A stretch of DNA of 64,000 nt from Flavobacteriales bacterium UBA7468 (GCA_002478565.1 DLPC01000019.1:35154-99153), one strand, 5' to 3'. Positions 9,941 through 19,712 are shown, counted from the stretch's first letter. Notes: generated from the letters alone by a model not told the origin. A program made the numbers and translations.

Positions 9941-10010
9941 TGCTAAAGTCTGAAATGAAAAGGATTAAAAAAGTAAAGTTACGGATTGTGTCAATAACTT
10001 CAATAAGTTG

Positions 10011-10038
10011 TTTGCTCGGTGAAATAGCCGTATATTCG
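10011..10038 (+). promoter_or_regulatory. Candidate promoter of ilvE (TTTG ... TATATTCG)
   Basis: TTTG at 10011-10014 and TATATTCG at 10031-10038 resemble the -33 and -7 elements of Bacteroidota promoters, with one mismatch in TAnnTTTG and a slightly short spacer. The -7-like element lies about 20 bases before the ilvE ATG. Confidence 0.35.
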
Positions 10039-10057
10039 CGCATCAATTAACAAAATT

Positions 10058-11131
10058 ATGTCCGCAGCAAGTACCGCTTTTCATGTGCACAGAGCAGCTC
10101 AAAGCAAAATTGAAAGTGTAGATTGGAACAACCTGCCTTTCGGTAAAATCTTCACTGACCACATGTTTGTCATGGAATATGCAAACGGTGCTTGGCAGCA
10201 AGGAGAGATCATTCCATTTGGCCCTATTGACATGCATCCAGCCATGTCTGCCATTCATTATGGCCAGTCCATCTTTGAAGGAATGAAGGCTTACAGAAAT
10301 GAAAAAAATGACGTTGTTCTCTTTAGACCTGAGCTCAACGCACACCGCTTTGCAGAATCTGCAGCCCGCATGTGCATGCCTGCGGTCCCTGAAGACATCT
10401 TTATTGAGGCGGTCAAGCAATTAGTTGCGGTAGACCAAGCATGGGTAACCAACAACCCTGGTTATGCGCTTTATATCAGGCCTTTTATGTTTGCTACCGA
10501 TGAGTTTGTCGGGATCAAACCTTCAGACACTTACAAATTTGTCATTATTAATTCTCCAGTTGGCGCTTACTATGCAGAGCCCGTCCGCGTAAAAATTGAA
10601 GAGCATTACACACGTGCTGCCATTGGCGGAGTGGGTCGTGCAAAAGCTGCCGGAAACTACGGGGCATCTTTGTATCCTGCCAAGCTTGCCCAACAAGAAG
10701 GTTACCACCAATTGGTCTGGACTGACGCCAAAACCCATTCTTTCATTGAAGAATCAGGTACCATGAACATCATGTTCGTGATCAACGACACACTCATTAC
10801 ACCGTCCGAAGACGCCGATACTATCCTCAGAGGAACCACCAAAAGAACAGTCATTGAAGTAGCTCACAAAATGGGCATTCCAGTCGAGGAGCGTGCTGTG
10901 GCTGTTGAAGAAATCATTACTGCAGCTAAAAACGGTACCCTTCAAGAAGTCTTTGGTGCAGGTACGGCGGCTACTATAGCGCAAATCGCACTCATTGGCT
11001 ACCGCGATGAAAAACTAGAATTACCTGCCTTGGAGTCAAGAACTATTTCCAATCGCATCAAGCAATACCTCGACGACATCAAAGCAGGTAAGCTTCCCGA
11101 CACAGACAACTGGATTCTTAAAGTTTGTTAA
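10058..11131 (+). CDS. ilvE: Branched-chain amino acid aminotransferase
   Basis: A 357-residue fold-type IV PLP aminotransferase, full length for the BCAT group II (eukaryote-like) subfamily. The PLP lysine is K196 in GRAKAAGNYGASL, and the C-terminal phosphate-binding loop is EVFGAGTAATI. The N-terminal FGKIFTDHMFVMEY and MHPAMSAIHYGQSIFEG segments are typical. It catalyses the reversible transamination of leucine, isoleucine and valine with 2-oxoglutarate in the cytoplasm. It is divergent from recQ and followed after 37 bases by an unrelated secreted protein. Confidence 0.96.
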   Translation: MSAASTAFHVHRAAQSKIESVDWNNLPFGKIFTDHMFVMEYANGAWQQGEIIPFGPIDMHPAMSAIHYGQSIFEGMKAYRNEKNDVVLFRPELNAHRFAESAARMCMPAVPEDIFIEAVKQLVAVDQAWVTNNPGYALYIRPFMFATDEFVGIKPSDTYKFVIINSPVGAYYAEPVRVKIEEHYTRAAIGGVGRAKAAGNYGASLYPAKLAQQEGYHQLVWTDAKTHSFIEESGTMNIMFVINDTLITPSEDADTILRGTTKRTVIEVAHKMGIPVEERAVAVEEIITAAKNGTLQEVFGAGTAATIAQIALIGYRDEKLELPALESRTISNRIKQYLDDIKAGKLPDTDNWILKVC

Positions 11132-11168
11132 ACTTGTGAAATTTCCGCATAAAAGTCATCTTTGAACT

Positions 11169-12506
11169 ATGCGGCTGCTTTGCACATTCATTTTACTCTG
11201 TTTCGCACCTCTCATTTGGTCGCAACGTGCAGAATTTTTATTTAAAGACAGTAAAACAAACGAGCCCATACCAAACGTGGCCTGTCAGCTATTTTATCTA
11301 GCGAAATCAAACGCGTCTGTATTGATCCTCGATACATCGTTGCAAAATGGTTTGTTTATCCACCAACTCAAAGAACCTGTAGCGAATACTTATCTTGTTG
11401 TTTCCTACACGCATCCGATTTATCAAGGAGGAGAGAAAATTATTCAAATTGATCCTACCAAAGATACCCTTCGGCTCACATTGTATTTGAAAGCGCAACG
11501 GATACAGGAAGTTGCAGCGATTTATGTTCGGCCAAACAAACCTGATACTGTTTTCGCATCTAAGATTTATAGTGTCGCAGATTTTGAGCTTGGGGCCAAA
11601 GGTGAACTCTATTTATTGAGCTACGAAAAGAACTTGCAAAAAGATGCACAACTCCAATGCATTTGGAATGAAACCACCTTGTTTTTACAAAATATTCCGG
11701 AACGAGCAAGTGCTTTAAAACGAGATTTTCGTGGAAATATCCACGTTGAAACCGCTACAAATATGTATGGCATACAAAGAACCGATACCAGCCTTCAATT
11801 GGGTAGTATCCCCAAAGATTACTTTTATAAATACATTGCACCAATCGTAGATACCAGCCTGACTCGGCAGTTTTACTCGAGCTACACGGATATTTACCCA
11901 GCTTTTGAATACGGTAGCATGGATCAGCTCGATTCTAGCTATAAGGCCATCTTACATATTCAAGATGACCTCATGATGGAATTGTACCGCTCTGAATACA
12001 AATGGGTAGATGTACGCACCAAACTTTGGGCAAAAAACTTAGAGCTCAAAACTGGAATTGATGCAGAAATATATGTTGGTGCCAATTACTTTACGCAATC
12101 ATTATATTACCAGCCGGTATTTGCGCCTTTATTTTTAGTTAACGACACCATTTATATTTTTGACTATCCAAAAGACATGCTTCGTGTATACAATACAGCA
12201 GGGCAATTTCTCAGGTCCACACCAATTTTTCATCATTACCAAGCCAAGGAGACTGGCTTTCAAAGAAACCTGCAACAGGATAGAATTACCGGAAAAATTT
12301 ATGCTGTTTTTCAGAAAGACGGCTATACCTATCTTGGACACATCGATTTAATAACGGGTCTAATCGATTATAAGGTCAAGATGGCTTTTCGCTACGTTGA
12401 AAAAGTGCGCGTTCACAATGGATCGGCTTATTTTATTTATAGGCCATTTGAGTCTACGCAGAAGAAATTTCTTTACAAGCAAAAAATCCTGTTAAACACG
12501 CATTAA
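11169..12506 (+). CDS. Secreted hypothetical protein with N-terminal carboxypeptidase-like domain
   Basis: A 445-residue protein with a signal peptide (MRLLCTFILLCFAPLIWSQ, cleavage after WSQ). Residues about 20-110 resemble the carboxypeptidase-regulatory-like beta-sandwich frequent in Bacteroidota envelope proteins (LFKDSKTNEPIPNVACQL). The remainder is beta-rich with repeated blade-like segments (IYIFDYPKDMLRVYNTAGQF, KIYAVFQKDGYTYLGHIDL), suggesting a propeller-like fold. No catalytic motif and no T9SS tail are evident, so periplasmic or outer-membrane-associated localisation is likely. It overlaps the convergent nuclease-family gene by 4 bases. Function unknown. Confidence 0.75.
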   Translation: MRLLCTFILLCFAPLIWSQRAEFLFKDSKTNEPIPNVACQLFYLAKSNASVLILDTSLQNGLFIHQLKEPVANTYLVVSYTHPIYQGGEKIIQIDPTKDTLRLTLYLKAQRIQEVAAIYVRPNKPDTVFASKIYSVADFELGAKGELYLLSYEKNLQKDAQLQCIWNETTLFLQNIPERASALKRDFRGNIHVETATNMYGIQRTDTSLQLGSIPKDYFYKYIAPIVDTSLTRQFYSSYTDIYPAFEYGSMDQLDSSYKAILHIQDDLMMELYRSEYKWVDVRTKLWAKNLELKTGIDAEIYVGANYFTQSLYYQPVFAPLFLVNDTIYIFDYPKDMLRVYNTAGQFLRSTPIFHHYQAKETGFQRNLQQDRITGKIYAVFQKDGYTYLGHIDLITGLIDYKVKMAFRYVEKVRVHNGSAYFIYRPFESTQKKFLYKQKILLNTH

Positions 12507-13468
12507 GGGTGTAAAATAACCTGGATAGATACCGGCAGATGATCAGAATATCCGCCTAAATACTTGGTGCCAGCGTAGGTTCTGTTTGGAACTATCTGAC
12601 CTTTGTATTCTGTGAGCAAGTATGGGAAAACATGAATTTGACCGCTTTCTTTTATCACTTGAAATTTTCCGGAAAAAGCATTGTTAGAAACCATAATGTG
12701 GTCGAGCACATCCCACTCATTTTTATAATTATAAGAGCCTCCAAAGCTATTGCTTACCTTAGTAATTTGAGGTGTTAATTTAGAGGCAATCAATTGAGGG
12801 CCTGCATCTTGTGGGTGATCATTTAAATCTCCCATAAAGATAATTTTTGCGGTTGGATTTATTTTTTGAATACTATCAATGAAACTTGCTGCTTGTTGGG
12901 CTGCAGCCATTCTGCGAGGTGCACTTTCTGCTGTTCCACCTCTACGACTTGGCCAATGATTCACCAGCACATAAAGATGTTCTTTTTTGTACTGAAAATG
13001 AGCCCATACGATATCGCGGGTGCTCGGGAGGGAATCTCCGGGTAGTACAAAACGAATTTTGCCCGATTCTTTGAGTTTGAGTAAATCTTTACGGTACAAC
13101 ATACCCACATCAATACCACGTGCATCTGGGCTTTCATAATGCACGATGTCGTAGCGCTGATCTTGACCAATTAAATCGCTGAGTACCGTTTTGTTCTCTA
13201 TTTCACAAACACCCATGATCATTGGCATGTCAAGGCTCTCCATGACTTTTCTGATGTGTTGTAATTTGGTATTATATTTCTCTGAATTCCAATTACTTTC
13301 TGCGGCAGGAAGGAATTCAGCATCGTCATTTGGACCATCGATTGTATCGAAAAGATTTTCTGCGTTATAGAACGCAATTTGCTGCAGCTTTTGGGCAAAT
13401 GCCAATTGAGTGGCGAGCAGAAATAGTAGCGTAAAATAATAGTTGTGGGATGATTTGGTGTTTTGCAT
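12503..13468 (-). CDS. Secreted endonuclease/exonuclease/phosphatase family protein
   Basis: A 321-residue protein with a cleavable signal peptide (ending LAFAQ) and an EEP-fold domain: FYNAENLF near the start, GVCEIEN (metal-binding Glu), VNHWPSRRGG, FMGDLNDHP (catalytic Asp/Asn) and a C-terminal YSDHLPV (catalytic His). All core residues of the family are present, so it should be an active phosphodiesterase or nuclease outside the cytoplasm, possibly for phosphate or nucleotide scavenging. It is convergent with the preceding gene. A second EEP gene at 36817-37713 is a distant relative. Confidence 0.88.
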   Translation of the reverse strand: MQNTKSSHNYYFTLLFLLATQLAFAQKLQQIAFYNAENLFDTIDGPNDDAEFLPAAESNWNSEKYNTKLQHIRKVMESLDMPMIMGVCEIENKTVLSDLIGQDQRYDIVHYESPDARGIDVGMLYRKDLLKLKESGKIRFVLPGDSLPSTRDIVWAHFQYKKEHLYVLVNHWPSRRGGTAESAPRRMAAAQQAASFIDSIQKINPTAKIIFMGDLNDHPQDAGPQLIASKLTPQITKVSNSFGGSYNYKNEWDVLDHIMVSNNAFSGKFQVIKESGQIHVFPYLLTEYKGQIVPNRTYAGTKYLGGYSDHLPVSIQVILHP

Positions 13469-13524
13469 TTTGATGAATTTAACCCTTACAATGATTGAAC
13501 TTGAAGATAACTATTTTATTGAAC

Positions 13525-14304
13525 TTACCAGCTTCCTCCTGAGCCACCGCCTCCAAAACTTCCGCCACCAAAGCCACCAAAGCCACCGCCTCCTGAAGAC
13601 CCACCTCCAAAGCCACCTCCGCCAAAGCCGCCTCCGCCAAAGTAAAAGAATCCTAGGCCTCCGCCTCTGCGTCCGCCGTAGGTAGTGCCACCGCCCCCTC
13701 CTCGTTTGACAAGTAAAAAAACTACAATTAAAATAATGATCAATGAAATGATACCACCCTTTAGTTTGTCTTTCTGCAAGCCATCTCGGTATGTCTTTTC
13801 ATTGTATTCTCCTTTCGCTAAACTGAATAAAACATCGAGTGCTTGATTGATGCCCTGCGCATAGTCTCCTTCTTTAAAATTGGGTAGGATTTCATGGCTA
13901 ATGATATCCTGACAAGCTAAATCGGTAATGACAGCCTCAAGGCCGCGCCCGGGTGCTAAATATACTTGGCGCCCACCATCCTCTTTATTTGGCTTGATCA
14001 AAAACACCAAGCCGTTGTCCTTATCGGCTTTTCCAACTTTCCAGACTTCTCCAATTTCTGTAGCGTAGTGCCAAGGTTCGTCGTCATTGAGGTCATCGAC
14101 GATGATGATGGTGATTTCATTGCTGGTTTCTTGCTCAAAGCGATCGAGCCTTTGTTCAATCGCTTCTTGTTCTGAGGCACTGAGGATTTGTTCGGCAGAG
14201 AAATTATTGAGGAACCTAGATGGTTGCTGGGGTTGTGGATATTGACCAAAACTATAATTGAATAGTGTGGTTAGGCAGAGTAAAAAGGGGAGTAGGTTGC
14301 GCAT
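13525..14304 (-). CDS. TPM-domain (YgcG-like) membrane protein with Gly-rich tail
   Basis: A 259-residue protein with a signal peptide (MRNLLPFLLCLTTLFNYSFGQ), a TPM phosphatase-like domain (residues about 30-165, with GLVFLIKPN and APGRGLE), one membrane helix (IISLIIILIVVFLLV) and a glycine-rich tail of GGGGFGGG repeats. This is the YgcG architecture. The start at 14304 was chosen because it gives a proper signal peptide and follows the upstream gene by one base; the longer frame runs into that gene. It is the third gene of the lemA-TPM-TPM unit, a set linked to envelope stress or protein maintenance; its biochemical role is not established. Confidence 0.9.
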   Translation of the reverse strand: MRNLLPFLLCLTTLFNYSFGQYPQPQQPSRFLNNFSAEQILSASEQEAIEQRLDRFEQETSNEITIIIVDDLNDDEPWHYATEIGEVWKVGKADKDNGLVFLIKPNKEDGGRQVYLAPGRGLEAVITDLACQDIISHEILPNFKEGDYAQGINQALDVLFSLAKGEYNEKTYRDGLQKDKLKGGIISLIIILIVVFLLVKRGGGGGTTYGGRRGGGLGFFYFGGGGFGGGGFGGGSSGGGGFGGFGGGSFGGGGSGGSW

Positions 14305-14305
14305 T

Positions 14306-14725
14306 TTATCCGAAACTGATGTCGTTGGAGAGTTCGTTTTGATCATTGTCTTGATAAGGGAAATAAGCGGCAAGTTGTTTGCCCGCCTCTGAGATTGCTG
14401 CGCAAAGCCCAATTGTAATTTGTCCTTCTTTAAAATGCTGGATCATGAGGTCACGGGTGCTGTCCCAAAAATCTGATGGCACTTTTTCATTGATACCCTT
14501 ATCACCAATAATGGCTAATTGATTGCTCTGCAACGCTACGTAGATGAGCACCCCATTGCGTGCTGCAGTTCGCTGCATGCCGAGTTTCTCAAAGACAGCA
14601 ATTGCTCTTTGAACTGGGTCTTCGGTGCACACTTTTTCTAGGTGCACCCGAAGCTCTCCAGATGTATTTTTTTCAGCAGCGGCTATTGCTGCCGCTACTT
14701 GTTGTTGTTCGGTGTTGCTGAGCAT
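14306..14725 (-). CDS. Small TPM-domain protein
   Basis: A 139-residue cytoplasmic-looking TPM domain protein: SGELRVHLEKVC near residue 22-33, RNGVLIYVALQSNQLAIIGD in the middle and FKEGQITIGLCAAISEAG towards the C-terminus. It is the second gene of a three-gene set, overlapping lemA by one base upstream and separated by one base from the YgcG-like gene downstream, so the three are certainly co-transcribed. The TPM fold in this context is often found with LemA; no clear catalytic activity is known. Confidence 0.88.
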   Translation of the reverse strand: MLSNTEQQQVAAAIAAAEKNTSGELRVHLEKVCTEDPVQRAIAVFEKLGMQRTAARNGVLIYVALQSNQLAIIGDKGINEKVPSDFWDSTRDLMIQHFKEGQITIGLCAAISEAGKQLAAYFPYQDNDQNELSNDISFG

Positions 14726-15279
14726 TAAAAAGTAACTTTTGGCGCATTTTCAGAACCAGCATTGGCCTTAAACCCTTCTTTTCTAGGGAATTCTTCGCTG
14801 TTCAGAAAGAAGCGTGCAAAAAAGCCACGGATGTGCGTGTTGTACTGCTTTACAGATTCGTTGTAACGATCGCGCTCCGTTTTGATGCGGTTTTCAGTGC
14901 CCTCGAGTTGTCCTTGAAGCTGACTAAAGTTTTCCGTGGAGCGAATTTGCGGATAGGCCTCATAAGCCAAGTTAATGGCTGTATTGATTTTGCGTCCCAT
15001 GATTTCAAGATCTTCTGGAGTCTTGGCATTGACAATACCAGCACGCGCTTGCGTCACTTGCGTAAGGATGTCTTTTTCATTTTTGGCAGCACCTTTTACG
15101 GTTTCGAGTAGGTTTGGAATGAGGTCTGCACGTCTTTGGTAGGCCGATTGTACATTGGCAAATTTTTCATCGAGGCCTTCTTGTAGCCCTACAGCTTTAT
15201 TGTAAAGGTTGTAATAACCGAGGAACACAAATAATAGCAAAGCTCCGATGGCTGCTAATACGACATAAATTGGTTTCAT
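14725..15279 (-). CDS. lemA: LemA family protein
   Basis: A 184-residue protein with an N-terminal membrane helix (VVLAAIGALLLFVFLGYY) and the long helical LemA domain: YNKAVGLQEGLDEKFANVQS, YQRRADLIPNLLETVKG and the C-terminal RFFLNSEEFPRKEGFKA. The length is normal for the family. LemA proteins are membrane-anchored four-helix bundles of uncertain function, often next to TPM-domain or HtpX genes. It is the first gene of the lemA-TPM-TPM operon. Confidence 0.95.
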   Translation of the reverse strand: MKPIYVVLAAIGALLLFVFLGYYNLYNKAVGLQEGLDEKFANVQSAYQRRADLIPNLLETVKGAAKNEKDILTQVTQARAGIVNAKTPEDLEIMGRKINTAINLAYEAYPQIRSTENFSQLQGQLEGTENRIKTERDRYNESVKQYNTHIRGFFARFFLNSEEFPRKEGFKANAGSENAPKVTF

Positions 15280-15397
15280 TTTGTATAAGTTTTAATTGTG
15301 GTATAGCTGTCAATTTATGTTCCAAATTACAAAAATGCCATTATGTCATGCAGTATTGTCTTGTTTTTTTTCTTTGTTGAAAACTTTTGACGAATAT

Positions 15398-15417
15398 TTA
15401 ATCAATAATTAGATTAA
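15398..15417. promoter_or_regulatory. Inverted repeat TTAATC-N8-GATTAA upstream of dinB
   Basis: Perfect 6-bp arms, TTAATC at 15398-15403 and GATTAA at 15412-15417, separated by 8 bases, lie about 78 bases before the dinB start in the 215-bp gap between lemA and dinB. The geometry resembles a dimeric repressor operator, and an SOS-type repressor would make biological sense for a translesion polymerase cassette. No LexA consensus is asserted. Confidence 0.4.
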
Positions 15418-15494
15418 TATATAAACAAATTACTTAATTTAGCAGCACCAACCAATCGAACTTTTATTGTTTTACTTTTTAACTGACAGCGCTT

Positions 15495-16712
15495 ATGTCT
15501 GCACGTCGTTCGATTGTCCATATGGATCTCGATACCTTTTTTGTTTCTTGTGAGCGCCTGCTTGATAGTCGCCTTAATGGTAAGCCTATTCTCATTGGCG
15601 GCACTAGTGAAAGAGGCGTTGTGGCCTCCTGCAGCTATGAAGTACGGCGCTTTGGTGTACACTCTGGCATGTCCATGAAAATGGCCAAAGAACGCTGCCC
15701 AGAAGCCATCTGCATCAAAGGCAATACGCAAACCTATTCTAAGTTTTCTAAGATGGTTACCGAAATTGTCAAGGAAGCCGCCCCGGTCTATGAAAAGATG
15801 TCTATTGATGAATTTTACATCGACTTCACAGGCCTAGACCGCTTCTTTGGTGTCTGGAAATACGCTTCTGAATTACGGCAGCGCATTACCAAAGAAACCG
15901 GCTTACCCATCTCTTTTGGCTTATCTGAAAACAAAACGGTTTCAAAAGTAGCTACCGGGGAAGCCAAGCCCAACAACCAATTACTCATTGACTACGGCGC
16001 TGAAAAACACTTTTTAGCACCCTTATCGGTGCAGAAAATACCAATGGTAGGGCCCAAAACCTATCAGACACTCTGCGGGCTTGGCGTCAAGAAAATCGGT
16101 ACCCTACAAGCTTTGCCACTAGAATTACTCGAGCAAGCACTTGGCGAAAACGGCCGCAGTATTTGGTCCAAGGCGCAAGGCATTGACAACAGCCCCGTAG
16201 AACCCTACAACGAGCGCAAATCTATTTCTACTGAACGCACCTTCAATCAAGACACCATTGATGTCACTAAGCTCAGTGGTATTCTTGCGGCAATGGCCGA
16301 AAATCTGGCATTTCAGTTGCGTCGGGCAGGTAAGCTTACCGGCACTGTTACGGTCAAGATTCGCTATGCCGATTTTCAAACCCAAACCCTACAACAACAA
16401 ATTGCTTACACTGCTGCAGATCACGAATTGATACCAATGGTACAAGCGCTCTTTAAGCGGCTTTACAATCGCCGCTTATTGGTACGCCTCATAGGTATCC
16501 GCTACAGTGCACTGGTTTCGGGCGCGCACCAGTTGCGGCTCTTCGACAGCGATCTTACTTATCCGGCACTTTACCAAGCCCTCGATCGCATCCGAGAGCG
16601 TTACGGCGATCGCGCGGTCATCAGGGCTATTGGCCTTGAAGCGCGCACCATTGGACACTACAATCCTTTTGAAGGAGAGCCGCCTATTTTACTAGCCAAC
16701 AGACGTGTTTAA
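15495..16712 (+). CDS. dinB: DNA polymerase IV (Y-family translesion polymerase)
   Basis: A 405-residue Y-family polymerase. Catalytic residues are visible: D11 in VHMDLDTFF and D105-E106 in MSIDEFYID. The fingers (YEVRRFGVHSGMSM), the thumb helix-hairpin-helix (VGPKTYQTLCGLGVKKIGTL) and the little finger domain are present. The protein ends without an evident clamp-binding peptide, although the tail LEARTIGHYNPFEG is unlike the E. coli one. It is followed after 9 bases by a DnaE-type polymerase, so the two probably form a lesion-bypass cassette. Confidence 0.94.
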   Translation: MSARRSIVHMDLDTFFVSCERLLDSRLNGKPILIGGTSERGVVASCSYEVRRFGVHSGMSMKMAKERCPEAICIKGNTQTYSKFSKMVTEIVKEAAPVYEKMSIDEFYIDFTGLDRFFGVWKYASELRQRITKETGLPISFGLSENKTVSKVATGEAKPNNQLLIDYGAEKHFLAPLSVQKIPMVGPKTYQTLCGLGVKKIGTLQALPLELLEQALGENGRSIWSKAQGIDNSPVEPYNERKSISTERTFNQDTIDVTKLSGILAAMAENLAFQLRRAGKLTGTVTVKIRYADFQTQTLQQQIAYTAADHELIPMVQALFKRLYNRRLLVRLIGIRYSALVSGAHQLRLFDSDLTYPALYQALDRIRERYGDRAVIRAIGLEARTIGHYNPFEGEPPILLANRRV

Positions 16713-16721
16713 TCAGTTATT

Positions 16722-19712
16722 ATGCGCGCGCACTCTTGTTTTAGTTTGGGTTATGGTATTTTGAAACCCGAAGAGCTGATCGAATGGGCTCAGCAAAATA
16801 ACTACACACAACTTTTACTCACCGACATCAATCACACAGGCTCCGCACTAGCTTTTGTACGGGCCGCGCAAAAACACGGCGTCAAACCTATTTTAGGTCT
16901 AGAATTGCGCAATGGCCTAGAGCTCATTGCTACCATAATCGCACGCAATAACCGAGGCTTTCAAGAACTCAATCAGTTTTTAAGCCAACACCTACAAACT
17001 CAACAAGCATTTAGCTATCCCTTACCACATTTTTCTGCTTGCTATGTGTGGTATCCGCTTGGTAAACAACCTGATAAACTTTCCGAAAACGAGTTTGTCG
17101 CTATTCAAGCAGGGCAAATCATGCAATGGCAAAGACAACACCCCAATCTTTCGGTTCAAAAATGCGTGGCAGATGTCCCCATGACATTTCGTCACAAACG
17201 CGACTACAATACCCATCGTTTGCTGAGAGCCATTGCCGACAACACGCTGCTTTCTAAACTCGAGCCCACCGCACACACCAAGGCCACAGAAACCTTTCAG
17301 AGTTTGGCTCAAATTGAAGCTGCATTTGCTGCAGCACCAATACTGCTTACTCATACCCAACAGCAACTAGACCACTGCCGCTGTCATTTCGAATTTGGAG
17401 AAAACGCCACTCCTCAACAACCCAAAACATTTACAGGTAGCACCGACGGAGATATCGAACTACTCAAAGAGCTCTGTGCGGAAGGCCTAGGCTATCGCTA
17501 TGAAGTCATCACCGACGAAATCATCGCCCGCATCGAAATGGAAATTGACATCATTGCGCAAAAAAACTATTTATCTTACTTTCTCATCACCTGGGACTTC
17601 ACTTCCTATGCCAGATCCAAAGGTTATTTTTATGTAGGGCGTGGGAGTGGCGCCAATAGCATCGTGGCTTACTTATTACGAATCACAGACGTTGACCCCC
17701 TAGAGCTCGACCTATATTTCGAGCGCTTCATCAACCTTTACCGCAAAAACCCACCTGACTTTGATATCGATTTCTCTTGGAAAGACCGCGACGACATCAT
17801 TCGCTATGTCTTTGAGCGTTATCCCAATGCGGCTTGGCTTTGTACCTACAACACGTTTCAGTACCGCGCCTGTATTCATGAACTCAGCAAAGTATTCGGC
17901 CTGCCTGCCACAGCCAGTAAAAACCTGAGTAGGGGAAGGGGGAGCTTGGCAGAGTTCTCAGATATTGGCGCACTTATTTTGCGCTATGCCAAATACATCG
18001 CAGGCTTGCCATCTCACTTGAGTCTGCACGCGGGCGGCATCGTGATCAGCGAACGCCCTATTTCTTGGTTTTCAGCCAGTTTTCTGCCTCCAAAGGGTTG
18101 TCCAGCTACACAATTCTCGATGCTAGAGGCCGAAGATGTTGGTTTATATAAATTCGACATCCTGAGTCAAAGAGGTCTTGGCAAAATTGCAGAGGCACTC
18201 GATATCATTGAGCAACTTGGCCCAACTGAAAAACCCCAAGACATCCACGATATCAAGCACCTCAAGCAAGACCCTAAAATTGCCGAATTCTTACGCAGAG
18301 GTTGGGCCTTGGGTTGTTTTTATGTAGAGTCTCCGGCGATGCGCATGCTGCTCATCAAGCTACAAGTAGACAACTACCTTGCATTGGTTGCAGCAAGCTC
18401 CATCATCAGGCCAGGTGTATCACAATCGGGCATGATGCGCGAATACATTGTACGCCACCGTGACCCCAACAAACGCCAAGATATTCATCCGCTACTCTTG
18501 GCGCTTATGCCCGACACCTATGGCGTCATGGTATACCAAGAAGATGTCATTAAGGTCGCACATTATTTTGCAGGCCTGAGCCTTGCCGAGGCTGATGTGC
18601 TCAGGCGTGGCATGTCAGGTAAATTCAGGTCTAGAAGTGAATTTTTGCGTGTCCAAGAAAATTTCATGGAAGCTTGTTTAAAAAAAGGCCACGATCCAGA
18701 TTTTGCAGCCAGTATCTGGAGACAAATCGAAAGCTTCGCGGGCTATGCTTTTTCCAAAGGACACTCTGCCTCCTACGCCGTGGAAAGCTACCAAAGCCTT
18801 TACCTCAAAGCGCATTATCCTTTGGCTTACCTCACGGCTTGCATCAATAATTTTGGTGGTTATTACCGCACTGAAATCTATGTCCATGAAGCGCGGCGTT
18901 TTGGTGCTCAAATTGAAGCACCTTGCATCAATGAAGGTAGCTATCAGTGCATACTCAAAGCAACGCGGCTCATACTGGGCTTTAACTTGGTTGCTGGTCT
19001 TGAAACAGCGGTCATTGAACGCATGCTGATTCAAAGAATGCAGCGCGGTATATTTGAAAACTTTGAGGCACTATTGCAGCGTGTGCACATCCCACTTGAG
19101 CAACTCAGTATCCTGATCCGAATAGGTGCCTTGCGGTCCTTTGGTTTGCCCCGTAAAGAACTGCTTTGGAAAGCGCATTTCTACCAACACAAGCACCAGG
19201 GCAAACAACAAAACCCCACTTTATTTTCAATTAACAACCGCACACACGAGCTACCACCTCTGGACGAACATCCTTTTGAGCTCGCCTTCGAACAATTTGA
19301 ATTACTAGGTTTTCCACTCTGCGACCCCTTTACTTTGCTTCAAAATCCAATTGAAGATCACTTTGTTTGCGCCCAAAATTTTCAACATCACGTAGGCTCC
19401 AACATCCAAACCTTCGGGTACTTAGTAAGCATCAAGCAAACAAAAACCAGTAAGGGTGACATCATGAGTTTTGGAACTTTCTTGGATCCAACCGGAGATT
19501 TTATTGATACGGTTCATTTTCCACAAGTCAATGAAAAATACCCTTTCTATGGCAAAGGTATCTATCGCCTTACCGGAAAAATCACCGAAGAATATGGTTA
19601 TTTTACACTCGAAGTGAGTTACATGACTAAATTACCCTACATGGAAGATGTTCGCATTCAAGAAGATAACCCAAGATCCACAACAAACCAGCAGCGGCAA
19701 GAAAGCACCTAA
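16722..19712 (+). CDS. dnaE: DNA polymerase III alpha subunit, short error-prone DnaE type
   Basis: A 996-residue C-family polymerase, clearly shorter than replicative Bacteroidota DnaE. An N-terminal PHP domain begins MRAHSCFSLGYG; its metal motif reads LTDINHTG rather than the usual TDHG form, so the PHP site may be degenerate. The palm carries the catalytic triad in PPDFDIDF (D346, D348, D350) and the upstream GRGSGANSIVAYLL motif. Helix-hairpin-helix and OB-fold regions follow towards residue 960. Linkage to dinB and the short length suggest a translesion role like DnaE2/ImuC, although no imuA/imuB partner is adjacent. The 3' end overlaps convergent galT by 4 bases. Confidence 0.9.
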   Translation: MRAHSCFSLGYGILKPEELIEWAQQNNYTQLLLTDINHTGSALAFVRAAQKHGVKPILGLELRNGLELIATIIARNNRGFQELNQFLSQHLQTQQAFSYPLPHFSACYVWYPLGKQPDKLSENEFVAIQAGQIMQWQRQHPNLSVQKCVADVPMTFRHKRDYNTHRLLRAIADNTLLSKLEPTAHTKATETFQSLAQIEAAFAAAPILLTHTQQQLDHCRCHFEFGENATPQQPKTFTGSTDGDIELLKELCAEGLGYRYEVITDEIIARIEMEIDIIAQKNYLSYFLITWDFTSYARSKGYFYVGRGSGANSIVAYLLRITDVDPLELDLYFERFINLYRKNPPDFDIDFSWKDRDDIIRYVFERYPNAAWLCTYNTFQYRACIHELSKVFGLPATASKNLSRGRGSLAEFSDIGALILRYAKYIAGLPSHLSLHAGGIVISERPISWFSASFLPPKGCPATQFSMLEAEDVGLYKFDILSQRGLGKIAEALDIIEQLGPTEKPQDIHDIKHLKQDPKIAEFLRRGWALGCFYVESPAMRMLLIKLQVDNYLALVAASSIIRPGVSQSGMMREYIVRHRDPNKRQDIHPLLLALMPDTYGVMVYQEDVIKVAHYFAGLSLAEADVLRRGMSGKFRSRSEFLRVQENFMEACLKKGHDPDFAASIWRQIESFAGYAFSKGHSASYAVESYQSLYLKAHYPLAYLTACINNFGGYYRTEIYVHEARRFGAQIEAPCINEGSYQCILKATRLILGFNLVAGLETAVIERMLIQRMQRGIFENFEALLQRVHIPLEQLSILIRIGALRSFGLPRKELLWKAHFYQHKHQGKQQNPTLFSINNRTHELPPLDEHPFELAFEQFELLGFPLCDPFTLLQNPIEDHFVCAQNFQHHVGSNIQTFGYLVSIKQTKTSKGDIMSFGTFLDPTGDFIDTVHFPQVNEKYPFYGKGIYRLTGKITEEYGYFTLEVSYMTKLPYMEDVRIQEDNPRSTTNQQRQEST

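Noticed and set aside
13545..13690. Dense short repeats of ccgcctccaaagccacc type, possibly a satellite or CRISPR-like array
   Set aside because: It is the coding sequence of the Gly-rich tail of the TPM protein; there are no unique spacers.
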